From CAYMYN01 sp964394665 (GTDB taxonomy: Bacteria > Planctomycetota > UBA1135 > GCA-002686595): DNA of 64,000 bases. The stretch's first letter is position 1, and each line of letters starts with the position of its first letter. The notes under the pieces were generated by a model. That model was not told the DNA's origin, made no database searches, and worked only from the letters and a program-made list of their open reading frames with translations. The stretch lies in assembly GCA_964394665.1 (NCBI GenBank), contig CAYMYN010000017.1, positions 36,270-100,269 on the forward strand, written 5' to 3'. Positions 1-8,984 of the stretch are shown piece after piece. Made by a program: the position numbers and the translations under genes.

Positions 1-1143
1 CCGGTCGCCGAGCACCGGGGGCAGGCTCGCTTGCGGTTCGAACTCGAGGCGCACGCCCGCGCGCTCGGCGCGGTGCTCCACCAACGAGAGCGCCGCGCGC
101 ACCGCCTCCGCGAGGTCGATCTCGACCAGCGCCGTGGCGCGCGGCGTGAAGCGCAGCAGGTTGCCGACGGTCAGGCGCACCCGCTCCAGCCCGTCGAGCA
201 GCAGGCCCAGGTAACGCTCGCGGCGCTCCGGCGCGACGTCCTCGCGCTGCAGCACCTGCACGGCGTTGACCATCCCGCCCAAGGGGTTGTTGATCTCGTG
301 GGCGATGCCCGCGGCGAGCTCCCCCATCGCCGCCAATTGGCGCTGGCGCATGGCCGCGGCCTCGACCGCGCGCACCTGGGCGGTGGCCGCCTCGACCTCC
401 CGCGCGAGGCGTTCGTTGAACCCCTGCACCTCGCGCGTCATGTCGTTGAAGCTGCGCATGAGCTCGGAGAGCTCGTCGCGCCGCCGCGGGACCTCGAGGC
501 GCGTGTCCAGCGCGCCGCGGCGGACCCGCTGCGCGCCCTCCGCGAGCTTCTCGACCGGCTCGAGCACGAAGCGCCTCAGCAGGAGGAAGGTACCCAGGGT
601 CAGGAGCACGGTCGAGCCGAGGAACCAGGGCAGGAGCGTCCACAGCAATGCACGCCGATCGACGCCCGTGTCGAGCCGGAACCACAGCGCCCCCCAGGTA
701 CGCCCGGCCAGGTCGTAGATCGGCACGGAGAGTCCCTGGGCGCCGCCGATGGGCTGGCCTTCGTCGACCGCGCGCAGCATGAAGCGCAGCACGGCGTCCA
801 CGTCGAGCCCGTGGCCCCGACGCAAGCTGCCGGTCGGGTTGAGGAACACACCCCGCGGGACGACGCGGCCGTCGGCGCCGACCTGCAGGTTGCGATCGAC
901 GAGGATCGCGTCCTGGAAATCCTTCCAGTAGGGCCACTGGAGGATCTGGGCCACCTTGAGCTCGCCGCGCGGGTCGATGGTCGGGCGCAGGATGTAGTCG
1001 AGGCGTTCGGCGAACTCGAGCTGGAGCTCCTCCCGCTCCCGGGCCAGCTCCAAGGAGAGGAACCACATCCCGGCCGCGAACACGACGACGTTCACCGCCG
1101 TGACCAGGATCAGGACCCGAATCCGGAGCGACATCAGGAGCAT
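1..1143 (-). CDS. HAMP-domain sensor histidine kinase, PilS/NtrB-like (C-terminus beyond window)
   Basis: This is a membrane sensor kinase expected to autophosphorylate and pass phosphate to a response regulator that lies off the left edge. The visible 381 residues show a transmembrane segment at about 9-30, a periplasmic region of about 135 residues, a second transmembrane segment at about 166-189, a HAMP linker at about 190-242, a short coiled stretch, and a HisKA domain with the H-box AHEINNPLGG (His282). The ATPase domain is cut off by the window. It is the last visible gene of the pilus-motor operon, 34 bp after the platform gene, which fits the PilS position in pilB-pilT-pilC-pilS clusters. 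PilS of Pseudomonas has six membrane segments, so only the role is comparable. The start at 1143 is the first ATG; an ATG three codons later (1134) has a better-spaced G-rich ribosome site. Confidence 0.88.
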   Translation of the reverse strand, partial: MLLMSLRIRVLILVTAVNVVVFAAGMWFLSLELAREREELQLEFAERLDYILRPTIDPRGELKVAQILQWPYWKDFQDAILVDRNLQVGADGRVVPRGVFLNPTGSLRRGHGLDVDAVLRFMLRAVDEGQPIGGAQGLSVPIYDLAGRTWGALWFRLDTGVDRRALLWTLLPWFLGSTVLLTLGTFLLLRRFVLEPVEKLAEGAQRVRRGALDTRLEVPRRRDELSELMRSFNDMTREVQGFNERLAREVEAATAQVRAVEAAAMRQRQLAAMGELAAGIAHEINNPLGGMVNAVQVLQREDVAPERRERYLGLLLDGLERVRLTVGNLLRFTPRATALVEIDLAEAVRAALSLVEHRAERAGVRLEFEPQASLPPVLGDR

Positions 1144-1177
1144 CCCCCGTCGGGTCGGGCCCGCCGGCCCGCCGACG

Positions 1178-2314
1178 TCATAGGCTGCCGAGCTGACTCA
1201 TGATCTCCATCAGGGGCATGAAGAGCGCCACCACGATGAAGCCCACGAGGGCCGCGATCACGACCAACAGCACGGGTTCGAGCAGCTTGAAGAAGGCATC
1301 GATGCGCCGATCGACCTGCACCTCGTACGCGTCCGCGACGCGCAGCAGCATGCGATCGAGCTCGCCGGTCTCCTCGCCCACGTCGACCATGTTCACGACC
1401 AGGTCGTCGAACAGGCCGGTCTCGCCCATGGGGCGGGCCAGGCCCTCGCCCTCGCGCACGGTGCGCCGCACGTCCTCGACCGCCTCCTGGAGGACGTCGT
1501 TGCCGGTCGCGTCGCGCACGATCCCGAGGGCGTCCAGGTGCGGGACGCCGGCCTGGACCAGCGTGCCGAAGGTGCGGCAGAAGCCTGCCACGAGCGAACC
1601 CGACACGACCGGGCCGATGCCGGGCAGGCGCAGGAGCAGCTTGTGCACCGCGTAGCGGTACCCCCTGCCGCGGCGCATCCCGACCCCGTGCAGCAGGAGC
1701 AGCGCCAGGGGCAGACCGAAGACCACGTACCAGTACTTCACCGTGAAGTCCGAGAGGTCGAGCAGGATCCGCGTGGGCCCCGGCAGATCGACCTGGAACG
1801 AGCGGAAGATCTCCTCGAACTTGGGGATCACCCAGGTGATGACGGCGGCCAGGACGCCGATCGCGACCACCAGGATCACCGTCGGGTAGATCATGGCCCC
1901 GCGCACCGTGGCGCGGATCGTGGCGGCCTTCTCGCGGAAGGCCGCCAGCCGCGTCAGCACGCGGTCGAGCACGCCGCCGGCCTCGCCGGCCCGCACCATG
2001 CTCGAGTAGAGCGTGTCGAAGACCCGCTCGTGCTTGCCCATGGCCTCGGAGAGCGGCGTGCCGCCCGAGACGTCCTCGACCAGCTCGGCCAGGACGCCCT
2101 TGAAGGGCCCCGGGCGCATCTGGCCCTCGAGGATCGAGAGCGAGCGCACGATCGGGATGCCCGCTTCGGTGAGGGTCGAGAGCTGGATCGTGAAGTCGGT
2201 CACGACCTGCGCCGGCACCCGCCCGCCGCGTCGGCGCCGGACCGGGGCCGGGCCGGCTCCGCCGCGCGGCGTCGGTCCGACTGCCGGGGCGGTTCGCTTG
2301 ATCTTCTTGGCCAT
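1178..2314 (-). CDS. Type II secretion system F / PilC-family inner-membrane platform protein
   Basis: This is the polytopic platform protein that couples the cytoplasmic ATPases to pilin or pseudopilin assembly. The 378 residues hold two T2SSF domains: the first at about 37-160, with the conserved pattern of Gly, Glu and Ala residues around LTEAGIPIVRSL and VRAGEAGGVLD, and the second at about 235-365. Hydrophobic segments lie at about 141-166, 195-213 and 343-373. The usual N-terminal cap of roughly 60 residues, with its FxYxAxdxxG start, is missing; a Lys/Arg/Pro-rich leader of about 35 residues replaces it. The gene sits 71 bp downstream of an assembly ATPase gene and 34 bp upstream of a sensor kinase gene. 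Family assignment is firm, but I cannot separate a pilus role from a secretion role because no pilin gene is visible. Confidence 0.92.
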   Translation of the reverse strand: MAKKIKRTAPAVGPTPRGGAGPAPVRRRRGGRVPAQVVTDFTIQLSTLTEAGIPIVRSLSILEGQMRPGPFKGVLAELVEDVSGGTPLSEAMGKHERVFDTLYSSMVRAGEAGGVLDRVLTRLAAFREKAATIRATVRGAMIYPTVILVVAIGVLAAVITWVIPKFEEIFRSFQVDLPGPTRILLDLSDFTVKYWYVVFGLPLALLLLHGVGMRRGRGYRYAVHKLLLRLPGIGPVVSGSLVAGFCRTFGTLVQAGVPHLDALGIVRDATGNDVLQEAVEDVRRTVREGEGLARPMGETGLFDDLVVNMVDVGEETGELDRMLLRVADAYEVQVDRRIDAFFKLLEPVLLVVIAALVGFIVVALFMPLMEIMSQLGSL

Positions 2315-2385
2315 GGTTGCTGCGGCACCCTACCCAGGTCCCCTCGGGAGTTCACCGTTCCGGTCCCCGCGAACCCCGGGGAACT

Positions 2386-4053
2386 TCACAGGGTGGTCTC
2401 GCGCAGGACCTCCTCGATCGTCGTGCGCCCCTCGGTCACCAGGCGCAGCCCGCTCTCGCGCAGGCTCGCCATCCCCCCCGCCACGGCCAGCTCGCGCACG
2501 CGCTCGACCGAGGCGCGCTCGAGGATCGCGTTGCGGATCGACTCGTCCATGCGCAGGATCTCGAAGATGCCCGTGCGCCCCCGGTAGCCGGTGTGGTGGC
2601 AGTTGGGGCAGCCCTTGCCGTAGTGCAGGCTCGCGCCGCGTAGGGCCCCTCCGTCGGGGCCGAGCTCGAGCAACAGCTCCTCGTCGGGCACGAACGACTG
2701 GCGGCAGTCGGCGCAGATCGTGCGCACCAGGCGCTGGGCGATCACGGCCTCGAGGGTCGCGGCGATCAGGAAGGGCGGGACGCCCATGTCGACCAGGCGC
2801 GTGACGGTGCTCGGCGCGTCGTTCGTGTGCACCGTCGAGTAGACGGTGTGGCCGGTGAGGCTGGCCTCCACCGCGACCTGGGCGGTCTCGCGGTCGCGGA
2901 TCTCGCCCACCAGGATCTTGTCCGGGTCCTGGCGCAGGATGGTGCGCAGGACCGCGGCGTAGGTGACGCCGATGTCCTCGTGGATCGGGACCTGCACGAT
3001 GCCGTCGATGTCGTACTCGACCGGATCCTCGGCCGTGATGATCTTGACATCCGGCTTGCTCGCCTCCTGGAGCATCGAGTAGAGCGTGGTCGTCTTGCCC
3101 GAGCCCGTAGGCCCGGAGACGAGCACGATCCCGTGCGGGAGCTCGGTCAGGGCGCGCAGCGCAGCCTCGTTCTCGGCCGAGAGCCCGATCGAGCGCAGGT
3201 CGAGGCTCACGGCCGAGCGGTCGAGGACGCGCATCACGCAGCCCTCCCCCGCCACGCTAGGCAGGGTCGCCACGCGCAGGTCGACCGGCCGGCCGTCGAT
3301 CGCGAGCTCGATGCGACCGTCCTGGGGCACGCGCGTCTCGGTGATGTCGAGGTTGCTCATCACCTTGATGCGCGATACGAGCGGCAACGCCAGGTGCGGC
3401 GGCGGAGCCTCGATCTCGTACAGGGCGCCGTCGACGCGGTAGCGGATGCGGAACTCGCGCTCGAAGACCTCGAAGTGCACGTCGCTCGCGCGGTCGCGGA
3501 TGGCGCGGTGCAGGATCGAGTTGAGCAGGCGCACCACCGGCTGGCTGGCCGCGGCGGTCTCGGCGTCGGCGCCCTGCACGGCGCGCGCGGCGGCGGCGAT
3601 GGCCTGGTCGAGGCTCTCCTCCTCGCCGTAGTGCTTCAGCACCAACTCGCGGATCCGCTTGGCGTCGCCGACCGCCCCACGCACCTCGACGCCGGTCGAG
3701 AAGGAGAGATCCTGCAGGACGGCGGTGTTGAGCGGGTCGCCCAGGGCCACCACCAGCACGCCGCCCTCGAGCCGCAGCGGGAGGACGCCGTAGGTGTGCG
3801 CGGTCGAGCCGTCGACCAGGCCCAGGGCCTGGGGCGTGGGTGTCACCCGCTCGAGGTCGACGGTCTCGAGCCCCGCCTGCTCGGCGAGGGCCATGGCGAC
3901 GTCCGCTCCGGTGCAGTGCCCGAGCGCGATCAGGGCCTGGCCGAAGAGTCCGCCGTGTCGGCGCTGTTCGTCGAGGGCCTCCTGGACCTGGCCCTCGCGC
4001 AGGACGCCGCGGGCCTTCAGGATCTGCCCCAGCAGTCGCCGTCCCTCGCTCAA
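2386..4053 (-). CDS. GspE/PilB-family assembly ATPase (first of two)
   Basis: This is a hexameric motor ATPase powering type IV pilus extension or type II secretion. The 555 residues carry an N-terminal MshEN-type domain (about 1-140) that in relatives can bind cyclic di-GMP, then the ATPase core: Walker A GPTGSGKTTT at 314-323, an Asp box, Walker B at about 378-387 (ILVGEIRD), and a His box. A zinc-binding tetracysteine (Cys447, Cys450, Cys482, Cys485) identifies it as an assembly ATPase rather than a retraction ATPase. Its ATG overlaps the stop of the pilT gene by 4 bp, so the two are probably translationally coupled. It differs clearly in sequence from the second PilB-like ATPase at 5149-6810. 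The two may serve separate machines or form a mixed motor. Confidence 0.95.
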   Translation of the reverse strand: MSEGRRLLGQILKARGVLREGQVQEALDEQRRHGGLFGQALIALGHCTGADVAMALAEQAGLETVDLERVTPTPQALGLVDGSTAHTYGVLPLRLEGGVLVVALGDPLNTAVLQDLSFSTGVEVRGAVGDAKRIRELVLKHYGEEESLDQAIAAAARAVQGADAETAAASQPVVRLLNSILHRAIRDRASDVHFEVFEREFRIRYRVDGALYEIEAPPPHLALPLVSRIKVMSNLDITETRVPQDGRIELAIDGRPVDLRVATLPSVAGEGCVMRVLDRSAVSLDLRSIGLSAENEAALRALTELPHGIVLVSGPTGSGKTTTLYSMLQEASKPDVKIITAEDPVEYDIDGIVQVPIHEDIGVTYAAVLRTILRQDPDKILVGEIRDRETAQVAVEASLTGHTVYSTVHTNDAPSTVTRLVDMGVPPFLIAATLEAVIAQRLVRTICADCRQSFVPDEELLLELGPDGGALRGASLHYGKGCPNCHHTGYRGRTGIFEILRMDESIRNAILERASVERVRELAVAGGMASLRESGLRLVTEGRTTIEEVLRETTL

Positions 4054-5102
4054 AGGCGCGCCTCCAGATCGCGGGGATCCTGGGCGTGCTCGAGCGCCAC
4101 CTTGGCCGTCACCTGCCCCCCCTTCACGAGGTCCAGCAGGTAGTCGTCCAGCGTCACCATGCCCAGGCGCTTGGAGGTCTGGATCGTGGACGGGATCTTC
4201 TGGGTCTCGTTCTTACGGATCAGGTTGGCGACGGCGGAGGTCATCAACATGACCTCGAAGCCCGCGACGCGTCCCTTGCCGTCCGCGCGCGGCATCAGCA
4301 CCTGCGAGAGGACCGCCAGCAAGGAAACCGAGAGCTGGGCGCGGATCTGCTCCTGCTGGTTGGCCGGGAACGCGTCGATGATGCGGTTGACGGTGCGCGC
4401 GCTGCCGGTCGTGTGCAAGGTGCCGAACACCAGGTGCCCGGTCTCGGCGGCGGTGATCGCGGCGGAGATCGTCTCGAGGTCGCGCATCTCGCCCAGGAGG
4501 ATCACGTCCGGGTCCTGACGCAGGGCGCGGCGGATGGCCTCGGGGAAGTCGGGCACGTCGACGCCCACCTCGCGCTGGGTCACGAGGCCCTTCTTGTGCG
4601 AGTGGAAGTACTCGATCGGGTCCTCGATGGTGACGATGTGGCGGTCCCGGTTGGCGTTGATCCAGTCGATCATCGTCGCCAGGGTGGTCGTCTTGCCCGA
4701 ACCCGTGGGGCCGGTGACGAGGATCAGGCCGCGCGGCGCGGAGAGCAGCTCGCGCACGGCCTCGGGCAGGCCGATCTGCTCGAACGAGAGCAGGCGTGAG
4801 GGGATCAGGCGCAGCACGGCCGAGAAGCGCCCGCGCTGGCGGAAGACGCTGGCCCGGAAGCGATTGCCGTCGGTGTGCGCGACCCCGAAGTCCGTGCTGC
4901 CGACCGCGGCGACCTCCTTCCAGTGGTGCTCGTCGCACAGCGCCCGGCAGAGCGCCTCGGCCTCGGCGTCCTCCAGCGGGGCGCGGTCGAAGGAGACCAG
5001 CTTGCCGTCGATGCGCCCCACCGGCGGGCGGCCCGGGTTGAGGTGCAGGTCGGAGGCGCCGCGCGTCACGGCGGTGCTCAACAGATCGTGGATGGCGCTC
5101 AC
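4050..5102 (-). CDS. pilT: Type IV pilus twitching motility retraction ATPase PilT
   Basis: PilT drives pilus depolymerisation for twitching and DNA uptake. The protein has 350 residues, the usual length. It shows the N-terminal ASDLH motif (16-20), Walker A GPTGSGKTTT (131-140), Walker B ILLGEMRD (about 201-208), the His-box segment AETGHLVFGTLHT (about 219-231), and a C-terminal AIRAL-type helix region (QEQIRAQLSVSLLAVLSQ). It lacks the tetracysteine of the assembly ATPases, which confirms the assignment. The gene lies between two PilB-like genes, 46 bp after the upstream one and overlapping the downstream one by 4 bp. A PilT next to PilB and PilC homologues argues that this cluster makes retractable pili rather than only a secretion system. 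Confidence 0.95.
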   Translation of the reverse strand: MSAIHDLLSTAVTRGASDLHLNPGRPPVGRIDGKLVSFDRAPLEDAEAEALCRALCDEHHWKEVAAVGSTDFGVAHTDGNRFRASVFRQRGRFSAVLRLIPSRLLSFEQIGLPEAVRELLSAPRGLILVTGPTGSGKTTTLATMIDWINANRDRHIVTIEDPIEYFHSHKKGLVTQREVGVDVPDFPEAIRRALRQDPDVILLGEMRDLETISAAITAAETGHLVFGTLHTTGSARTVNRIIDAFPANQQEQIRAQLSVSLLAVLSQVLMPRADGKGRVAGFEVMLMTSAVANLIRKNETQKIPSTIQTSKRLGMVTLDDYLLDLVKGGQVTAKVALEHAQDPRDLEARL

Positions 5103-5148
5103 GGGTTGGGTCCTCGGGTTCGCGGGCGGGGACGCCGGGCGTCGCGGG

Positions 5149-6810
5149 TCATCGGGCGCTCTCCGCCGCGCGCACGACGCGCAGCACCTCGGCCACGCTG
5201 GTGCGGCCGGCGAGCACCTTGCGGGCGCCGTCGACGAGCAACGGGCGCAGCTTGCCCGTCGCGTGGGCCGTGCGCTGGATGTCGCCCAGGCTCGCCTGAC
5301 GGAAGGTCATCTCGCGCAGGGCGGCGTCCATCTCGAGCGACTCGAACAGCGCCAGGCGCCCGCGGTACCCGCTGCCCTCGCAGGCCCGACAACCCCGCGG
5401 ACGGCGCAGGCTGACGTCCCCCACGTGCTGCGGGTCCAGCCCCAGGGCGCGCAGCTCCTCGGGGTGCGGCCGGTAGGTCTCGGCGCAGTCCTCGCACAGC
5501 CGTCGCACGAGGCGCTGGGCGAGCACCGCCTGAACGGCCGCGGCCACCAGGAAGGGCTGCACGCCGAGGTCCTGCAGGCGCGTGATGGCGCTCGCGGCGT
5601 CATTGGTGTGGATCGTCGAGAACACCAGGTGCCCGGTGAGCGCGGCCTGGATCGCGATCTCGGCCGTCTCGAGGTCGCGGATCTCACCCACCAGGATCAC
5701 GTTCGGCGCGCAGCGCAGCATGGCCTTCAGGATGCGCCCGAAGCTGAGGCCGATGCGGTTGTTGACCTGGACCTGGTTGATGCCCTGCAGGTTGTACTCG
5801 ACCGGGTCCTCGGCGGTGATGATCTTGACGTCGGGTCGGTTGAGCTCGGAGAGCGCCGCGTAGAGCGTGGTCGTCTTCCCCGACCCCGTGGGCCCGGTCA
5901 CCAGGCAGATGCCGTGCGGGCGCTGGATGATGCGGCGGAACCAGCGGTGGTCCTCGTCGTCGAATCCCAGGTCGCGCAGGCTGAGCAGGTTGCCGCCCTT
6001 GTCGAGCAGGCGCATGACCATCGTCTCGCCGTGGTTCGAGGGCAGCACCGAGACGCGCACGTCGATGTCGCGCCCGTCGAGCTTGAGCCCGATGCGCCCG
6101 TCCTGGGGCTTGCGCTTCTCGGCGATGTCGAGCCGCGCCATGATCTTGAGCCGCGAGGTCAGGGGCGCGCGCAGGTGCTCGGGATGCTCCGCCATGTCGC
6201 GCAGCAGGCCGTCGATCCGGTAGCGCACGCGCACGCGGCCCGGGTAGGGCTCGACGTGGATGTCGCTGGCGCGCATCGCCAGCGCCTCCTGGAAGGTCTT
6301 CGATACCAGGCGCACGATCGGCGCGTCGCCCTCCTCGTCGTCGACGCCGACGGCCCCCAGGCTGCGCGCCACGACCTCCTCCGCCTGGGCGCCGTAGTAG
6401 CGCTCGAGCGCCCGCTTCAGGGCGCTCGCGGCAGCCAGGGCGCAGACCACGTCCGCGCCCGTGGTGAACGAGAGTTGGTCGGCGAGGATGCGCTTGACCG
6501 GATCGTCGATCGCGACCACCAGGCGCCCCTCGCGCAGGGTCAGCGGCAGGAGGCCCTGCTCGCGCGCGATGTCCTCCGGCACGCGTGCCAGGACCTCGGC
6601 CGGGATGCGCCCCTTGTCGAGGTCGACGAAGGGCATGCCCTGCTCCTTGGCCCAGGCGCGGGTGACGGTGACCTCGTCGGCGTAGCCCAGCGCCAGCAGG
6701 GCTTCCCCCAGGCGCACGCCCCGATTGCGCTGGTGCGCGCGGGCCTCGGAGTGCTGGGCCTCGGTGATCGCGCCGGAGGCGACGAGGAGCTCGCCGAGCG
6801 TGGGGCTCAA
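5149..6810 (-). CDS. GspE/PilB-family assembly ATPase (second), TTG start
   Basis: This is a second assembly motor ATPase and the first gene of the pilus-motor operon. From the TTG at 6810 it has 553 residues, almost the same as its neighbour's 555. It shows an MshEN-type N-terminus beginning with TLGELLVASGAITEAQ, Walker A GPTGSGKTTT (306-315), Walker B ILVGEIRD (about 372-379), and a tetracysteine (Cys439, Cys442, Cys474, Cys477). The frame stays open upstream, but the extra residues are Arg/Pro-rich and would run through a promoter-like sequence at 6882-6910, so I prefer TTG. A GTG about 80 bp upstream is possible. The presumed transcript runs through pilT, the other ATPase, the platform gene and the kinase gene. 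Confidence 0.9.
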   Translation of the reverse strand: MSPTLGELLVASGAITEAQHSEARAHQRNRGVRLGEALLALGYADEVTVTRAWAKEQGMPFVDLDKGRIPAEVLARVPEDIAREQGLLPLTLREGRLVVAIDDPVKRILADQLSFTTGADVVCALAAASALKRALERYYGAQAEEVVARSLGAVGVDDEEGDAPIVRLVSKTFQEALAMRASDIHVEPYPGRVRVRYRIDGLLRDMAEHPEHLRAPLTSRLKIMARLDIAEKRKPQDGRIGLKLDGRDIDVRVSVLPSNHGETMVMRLLDKGGNLLSLRDLGFDDEDHRWFRRIIQRPHGICLVTGPTGSGKTTTLYAALSELNRPDVKIITAEDPVEYNLQGINQVQVNNRIGLSFGRILKAMLRCAPNVILVGEIRDLETAEIAIQAALTGHLVFSTIHTNDAASAITRLQDLGVQPFLVAAAVQAVLAQRLVRRLCEDCAETYRPHPEELRALGLDPQHVGDVSLRRPRGCRACEGSGYRGRLALFESLEMDAALREMTFRQASLGDIQRTAHATGKLRPLLVDGARKVLAGRTSVAEVLRVVRAAESAR

Positions 6811-6881
6811 AGGTCGGGGGGCCGGGCGGTGGGAGAGGGACGGCGGGGAGCGGGCACGCCGCCCGGTCCGGGAGGGCGCAG

Positions 6882-6910
6882 AGGATAGCACCGCTCCCAG
6901 GGCCGTCCAA
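6882..6910 (-). promoter_or_regulatory. Putative promoter of the pilus-motor operon
   Basis: On the minus strand TTGGAC is followed after exactly 17 nt by TATCCT. Transcription would start near 6875, giving a leader of about 65 nt before the TTG at 6810. The same TTGnnn-N17 arrangement appears before rplM, recQ, the molybdenum hydroxylase and two exported-protein genes. This is a sequence match only. Confidence 0.45.
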
Positions 6911-6947
6911 CGCGCTCGCCGCGCCGCCTGGACCGTGCGGGAACGGC

Positions 6948-6982
6948 GGCGGGCCGCCGCGCCGATGGCGCGGCGGCCCGCC
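6948..6982 (-). terminator. Strong GC hairpin after the DUF1573 lipoprotein gene
   Basis: A perfect 16-bp inverted repeat (6948-6963 with 6967-6982) has a 3-nt loop and lies 28 bp beyond the stop at 7010. No run of T follows on either strand, so termination, if it occurs here, would not be of the classical U-tract kind. It also separates this gene from the promoter of the pilus-motor operon. Confidence 0.6.
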
Positions 6983-7009
6983 CTGGGGGGGTCGTCGTCT
7001 CGACGGCGA

Positions 7010-8698
7010 TCAGCGGGGCCCACCGCGGCAGACGCCCGTGATCGTCAGCGCGATGTCGGGCTTCTCCTTGTGGCCCAGCTCGATCAGGAGCACGCCGCGG
7101 AACGAGCCGTTGGCCTCCTCGGGCAGGCCCTCGAGCGCGACGTCGACGTCGATCGAGTTGGGCTGGCCCTGCACCGGAAGGAAGGTCGGCTTGAACAGGT
7201 GCGCGTACTCCCACTCGGCGTAGTCCTGGGTGCCGGGGATCTGCATCCCGACGACCCGCGCGCGCAGGTCGGCGTTCGCCAGGTCGAAGTTCTGGTCGTT
7301 GCAGTCGATGCGCACGACGAAGTTCTTCGCCTGGCCCGGCCGCACGAGGCCCATCGAGATGTAGGGCGGGTTGTAGGTGAACGGACCCACGACGCGCGCG
7401 GAGACCGTCAGCGAGATGTCGTAGCGCTGGGCCGAACCGGTGTGGTCGGGTTCGGCGCCCTCGACCTCGACGTCGCTCTGGATCAGGATCGCGCGCGCCA
7501 GGGTGCCCTCGACGAGGTCCGGCCCGATGGTCACGTTCAGCGTCCAGCTCGAGGCGCGGCCGTCGGCGCCCGCGTTGAGCGGCACGAGCTCGGCCTGCGT
7601 TCCGGCCGGCAGGGTGCCCGGGGCGATCTCCAGGCCGACGGCGGTGCCGCGGGCGCTGGTGATGCTGGCGGACATCGTCTTGGTCTCCCCCACCTCGACC
7701 TGGCCGAAGTTCAGGAACTGCGGCTCGTGCAGGAGGAAGGGCTCGACGTCGGCCTGCAGGGAGAGCTGGGTGCTGCCGCGCGGGTCGGAGGAGGTGATGT
7801 TGACGCTCGTGTTCTGCCGGCCGCGCTTGCCCTTGGTGTGCAGGGAGGCGGGTACGACGACCTTGCGGCCCGGGGGGATCGGGTTGCCGAAGACGTACTC
7901 CTGCATCGCGCCGGCCTCGTCCTCGTACAGCACGCGCGCCACGGTGCAGCCGCAGGTCGGCTTGACCTGGTGGATGATCAGGTCCTCGGTGCCCTCGGTG
8001 ACGAGCTCGAACTCGTGCGTCGAGACCGCGCCCTGCAACAGGCGGCCGAAGTCGTGGCGCTCCTGGCCGATCGGGCACACCAGGCGCGAGCCCTCGCGGG
8101 TCCCCAGGATCGAGGGCAGCCCGGAGGCCGCGTCGAGCGCCTGTTGGGCGAGGGCCGCCTTGGCGGCCAGGGACTCCTGCACGCTCTGGGGCGCGCCCTG
8201 CTCGACGGCCTGGGCGTAGGTGCGCGCCGCCTGTTCCGCCGTCTCCTTGGCCTGGGCGAGGCGCGCCGCGTCCTGCTTGGCGTGGTCGTGGCCGGAGTGG
8301 TCGTGACCGTCGTGCGGGTCGTGCTCGGGGTGGTCCTCGGGCAGGGCGGCCAGCGCGGCCTGCTTCGCGGCCTGGGCGGTCCCGGCCAGCGCCTGCTGAG
8401 CCTCGGCCTTGGCGGCGGCGCCCAGGACCTGGGCCGGCGTCTGCTCGGTGGGCTTGGCGGCCGGCTGTTGGGCGGCCGGCTGTTGGGCGGCCTGCGGGGC
8501 GGCGGCCGGCGTCTGCTGGGCGGCCGGCTGCTGGGGAGCGGACGGCTGCTGTTGGGCCGCCGGGAGCTGCGAGGCGGGCGCCGCGGGTGCGGACTTCCCA
8601 CCCGAGTCACAGGCGGCGAGGAGGAGGACCGTCGCCGGGACGGCCAGGAAGAGGCTGCGGGCGGGGCTCAGCCCGCGGGGGTGTCGTTGGGAGATCAT
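7010..8698 (-). CDS. DUF1573 lipoprotein with Ala/Pro/Gln tract and His-rich segment
   Basis: This is an exported lipoprotein of unknown function. The 562 residues begin with a signal peptide and lipobox ending LLLAAC (Cys30). Residues 38-118 are Ala/Pro/Gln-rich and carry repeated PAAQQ units. Residues 121-140 hold seven His with Asp and Gly (EDHPEHDPHDGHDH and following), a likely metal-binding spacer. From about Cys208 a DUF1573 domain follows, with the typical HDFG segment and the TCGCT cysteine pair (Cys249, Cys251), then two Ig-like beta domains to the C-terminus. DUF1573 proteins are common in Bacteroidota and Planctomycetota. The gene stands alone, with no partner on the same strand upstream, and a strong hairpin follows it. 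The His-rich stretch is not part of the family core and may be specific to this lineage. Confidence 0.9.
   Translation of the reverse strand: MISQRHPRGLSPARSLFLAVPATVLLLAACDSGGKSAPAAPASQLPAAQQQPSAPQQPAAQQTPAAAPQAAQQPAAQQPAAKPTEQTPAQVLGAAAKAEAQQALAGTAQAAKQAALAALPEDHPEHDPHDGHDHSGHDHAKQDAARLAQAKETAEQAARTYAQAVEQGAPQSVQESLAAKAALAQQALDAASGLPSILGTREGSRLVCPIGQERHDFGRLLQGAVSTHEFELVTEGTEDLIIHQVKPTCGCTVARVLYEDEAGAMQEYVFGNPIPPGRKVVVPASLHTKGKRGRQNTSVNITSSDPRGSTQLSLQADVEPFLLHEPQFLNFGQVEVGETKTMSASITSARGTAVGLEIAPGTLPAGTQAELVPLNAGADGRASSWTLNVTIGPDLVEGTLARAILIQSDVEVEGAEPDHTGSAQRYDISLTVSARVVGPFTYNPPYISMGLVRPGQAKNFVVRIDCNDQNFDLANADLRARVVGMQIPGTQDYAEWEYAHLFKPTFLPVQGQPNSIDVDVALEGLPEEANGSFRGVLLIELGHKEKPDIALTITGVCRGGPR
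8450..8587 (-). repeat. In-frame repetitive tract encoding PAAQQ-type units
   Basis: The DNA repeats imperfect 15-bp units (for example ggcggccggctgttg twice in tandem) that encode residues of about 38-83 of the DUF1573 lipoprotein. Units of whole codons suggest length variation by slippage between strains without frame loss. It would act as a flexible linker between the membrane anchor and the folded domains. Confidence 0.6.
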
Positions 8699-8984
8699 GG
8701 CTCGTCGTCGGGCTCTGGGTATCGGTGGACGGTCGACTCCGACTGAGGCGCGCTCGGCCGGCCGGCGGTGGGTCAGGGACCGCGTCGCGGACCGCGGTGG
8801 GCCCCGCTACAGGGCGCTTACGGGACCCCGGCCGCACGGGATAGCGCGGGGGGCGAGTTTTACGTGTCGTCCGTCCGCTGGGGCCGGGCCAGCATACGCG
8901 AGCCCCGCGCGCGCGGCGAGGTTCGCGGCCCGTCGGCGATCGTCGCGCGTGGGGCCGGCAGGGCCCGATTGGTAGCATCGCCGC

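Noticed and set aside
31..1203. Open plus-strand frame of 390 codons at the left edge
   Set aside because: It is antisense to the histidine kinase; its translation is Arg/Gln/His-rich with no motif.
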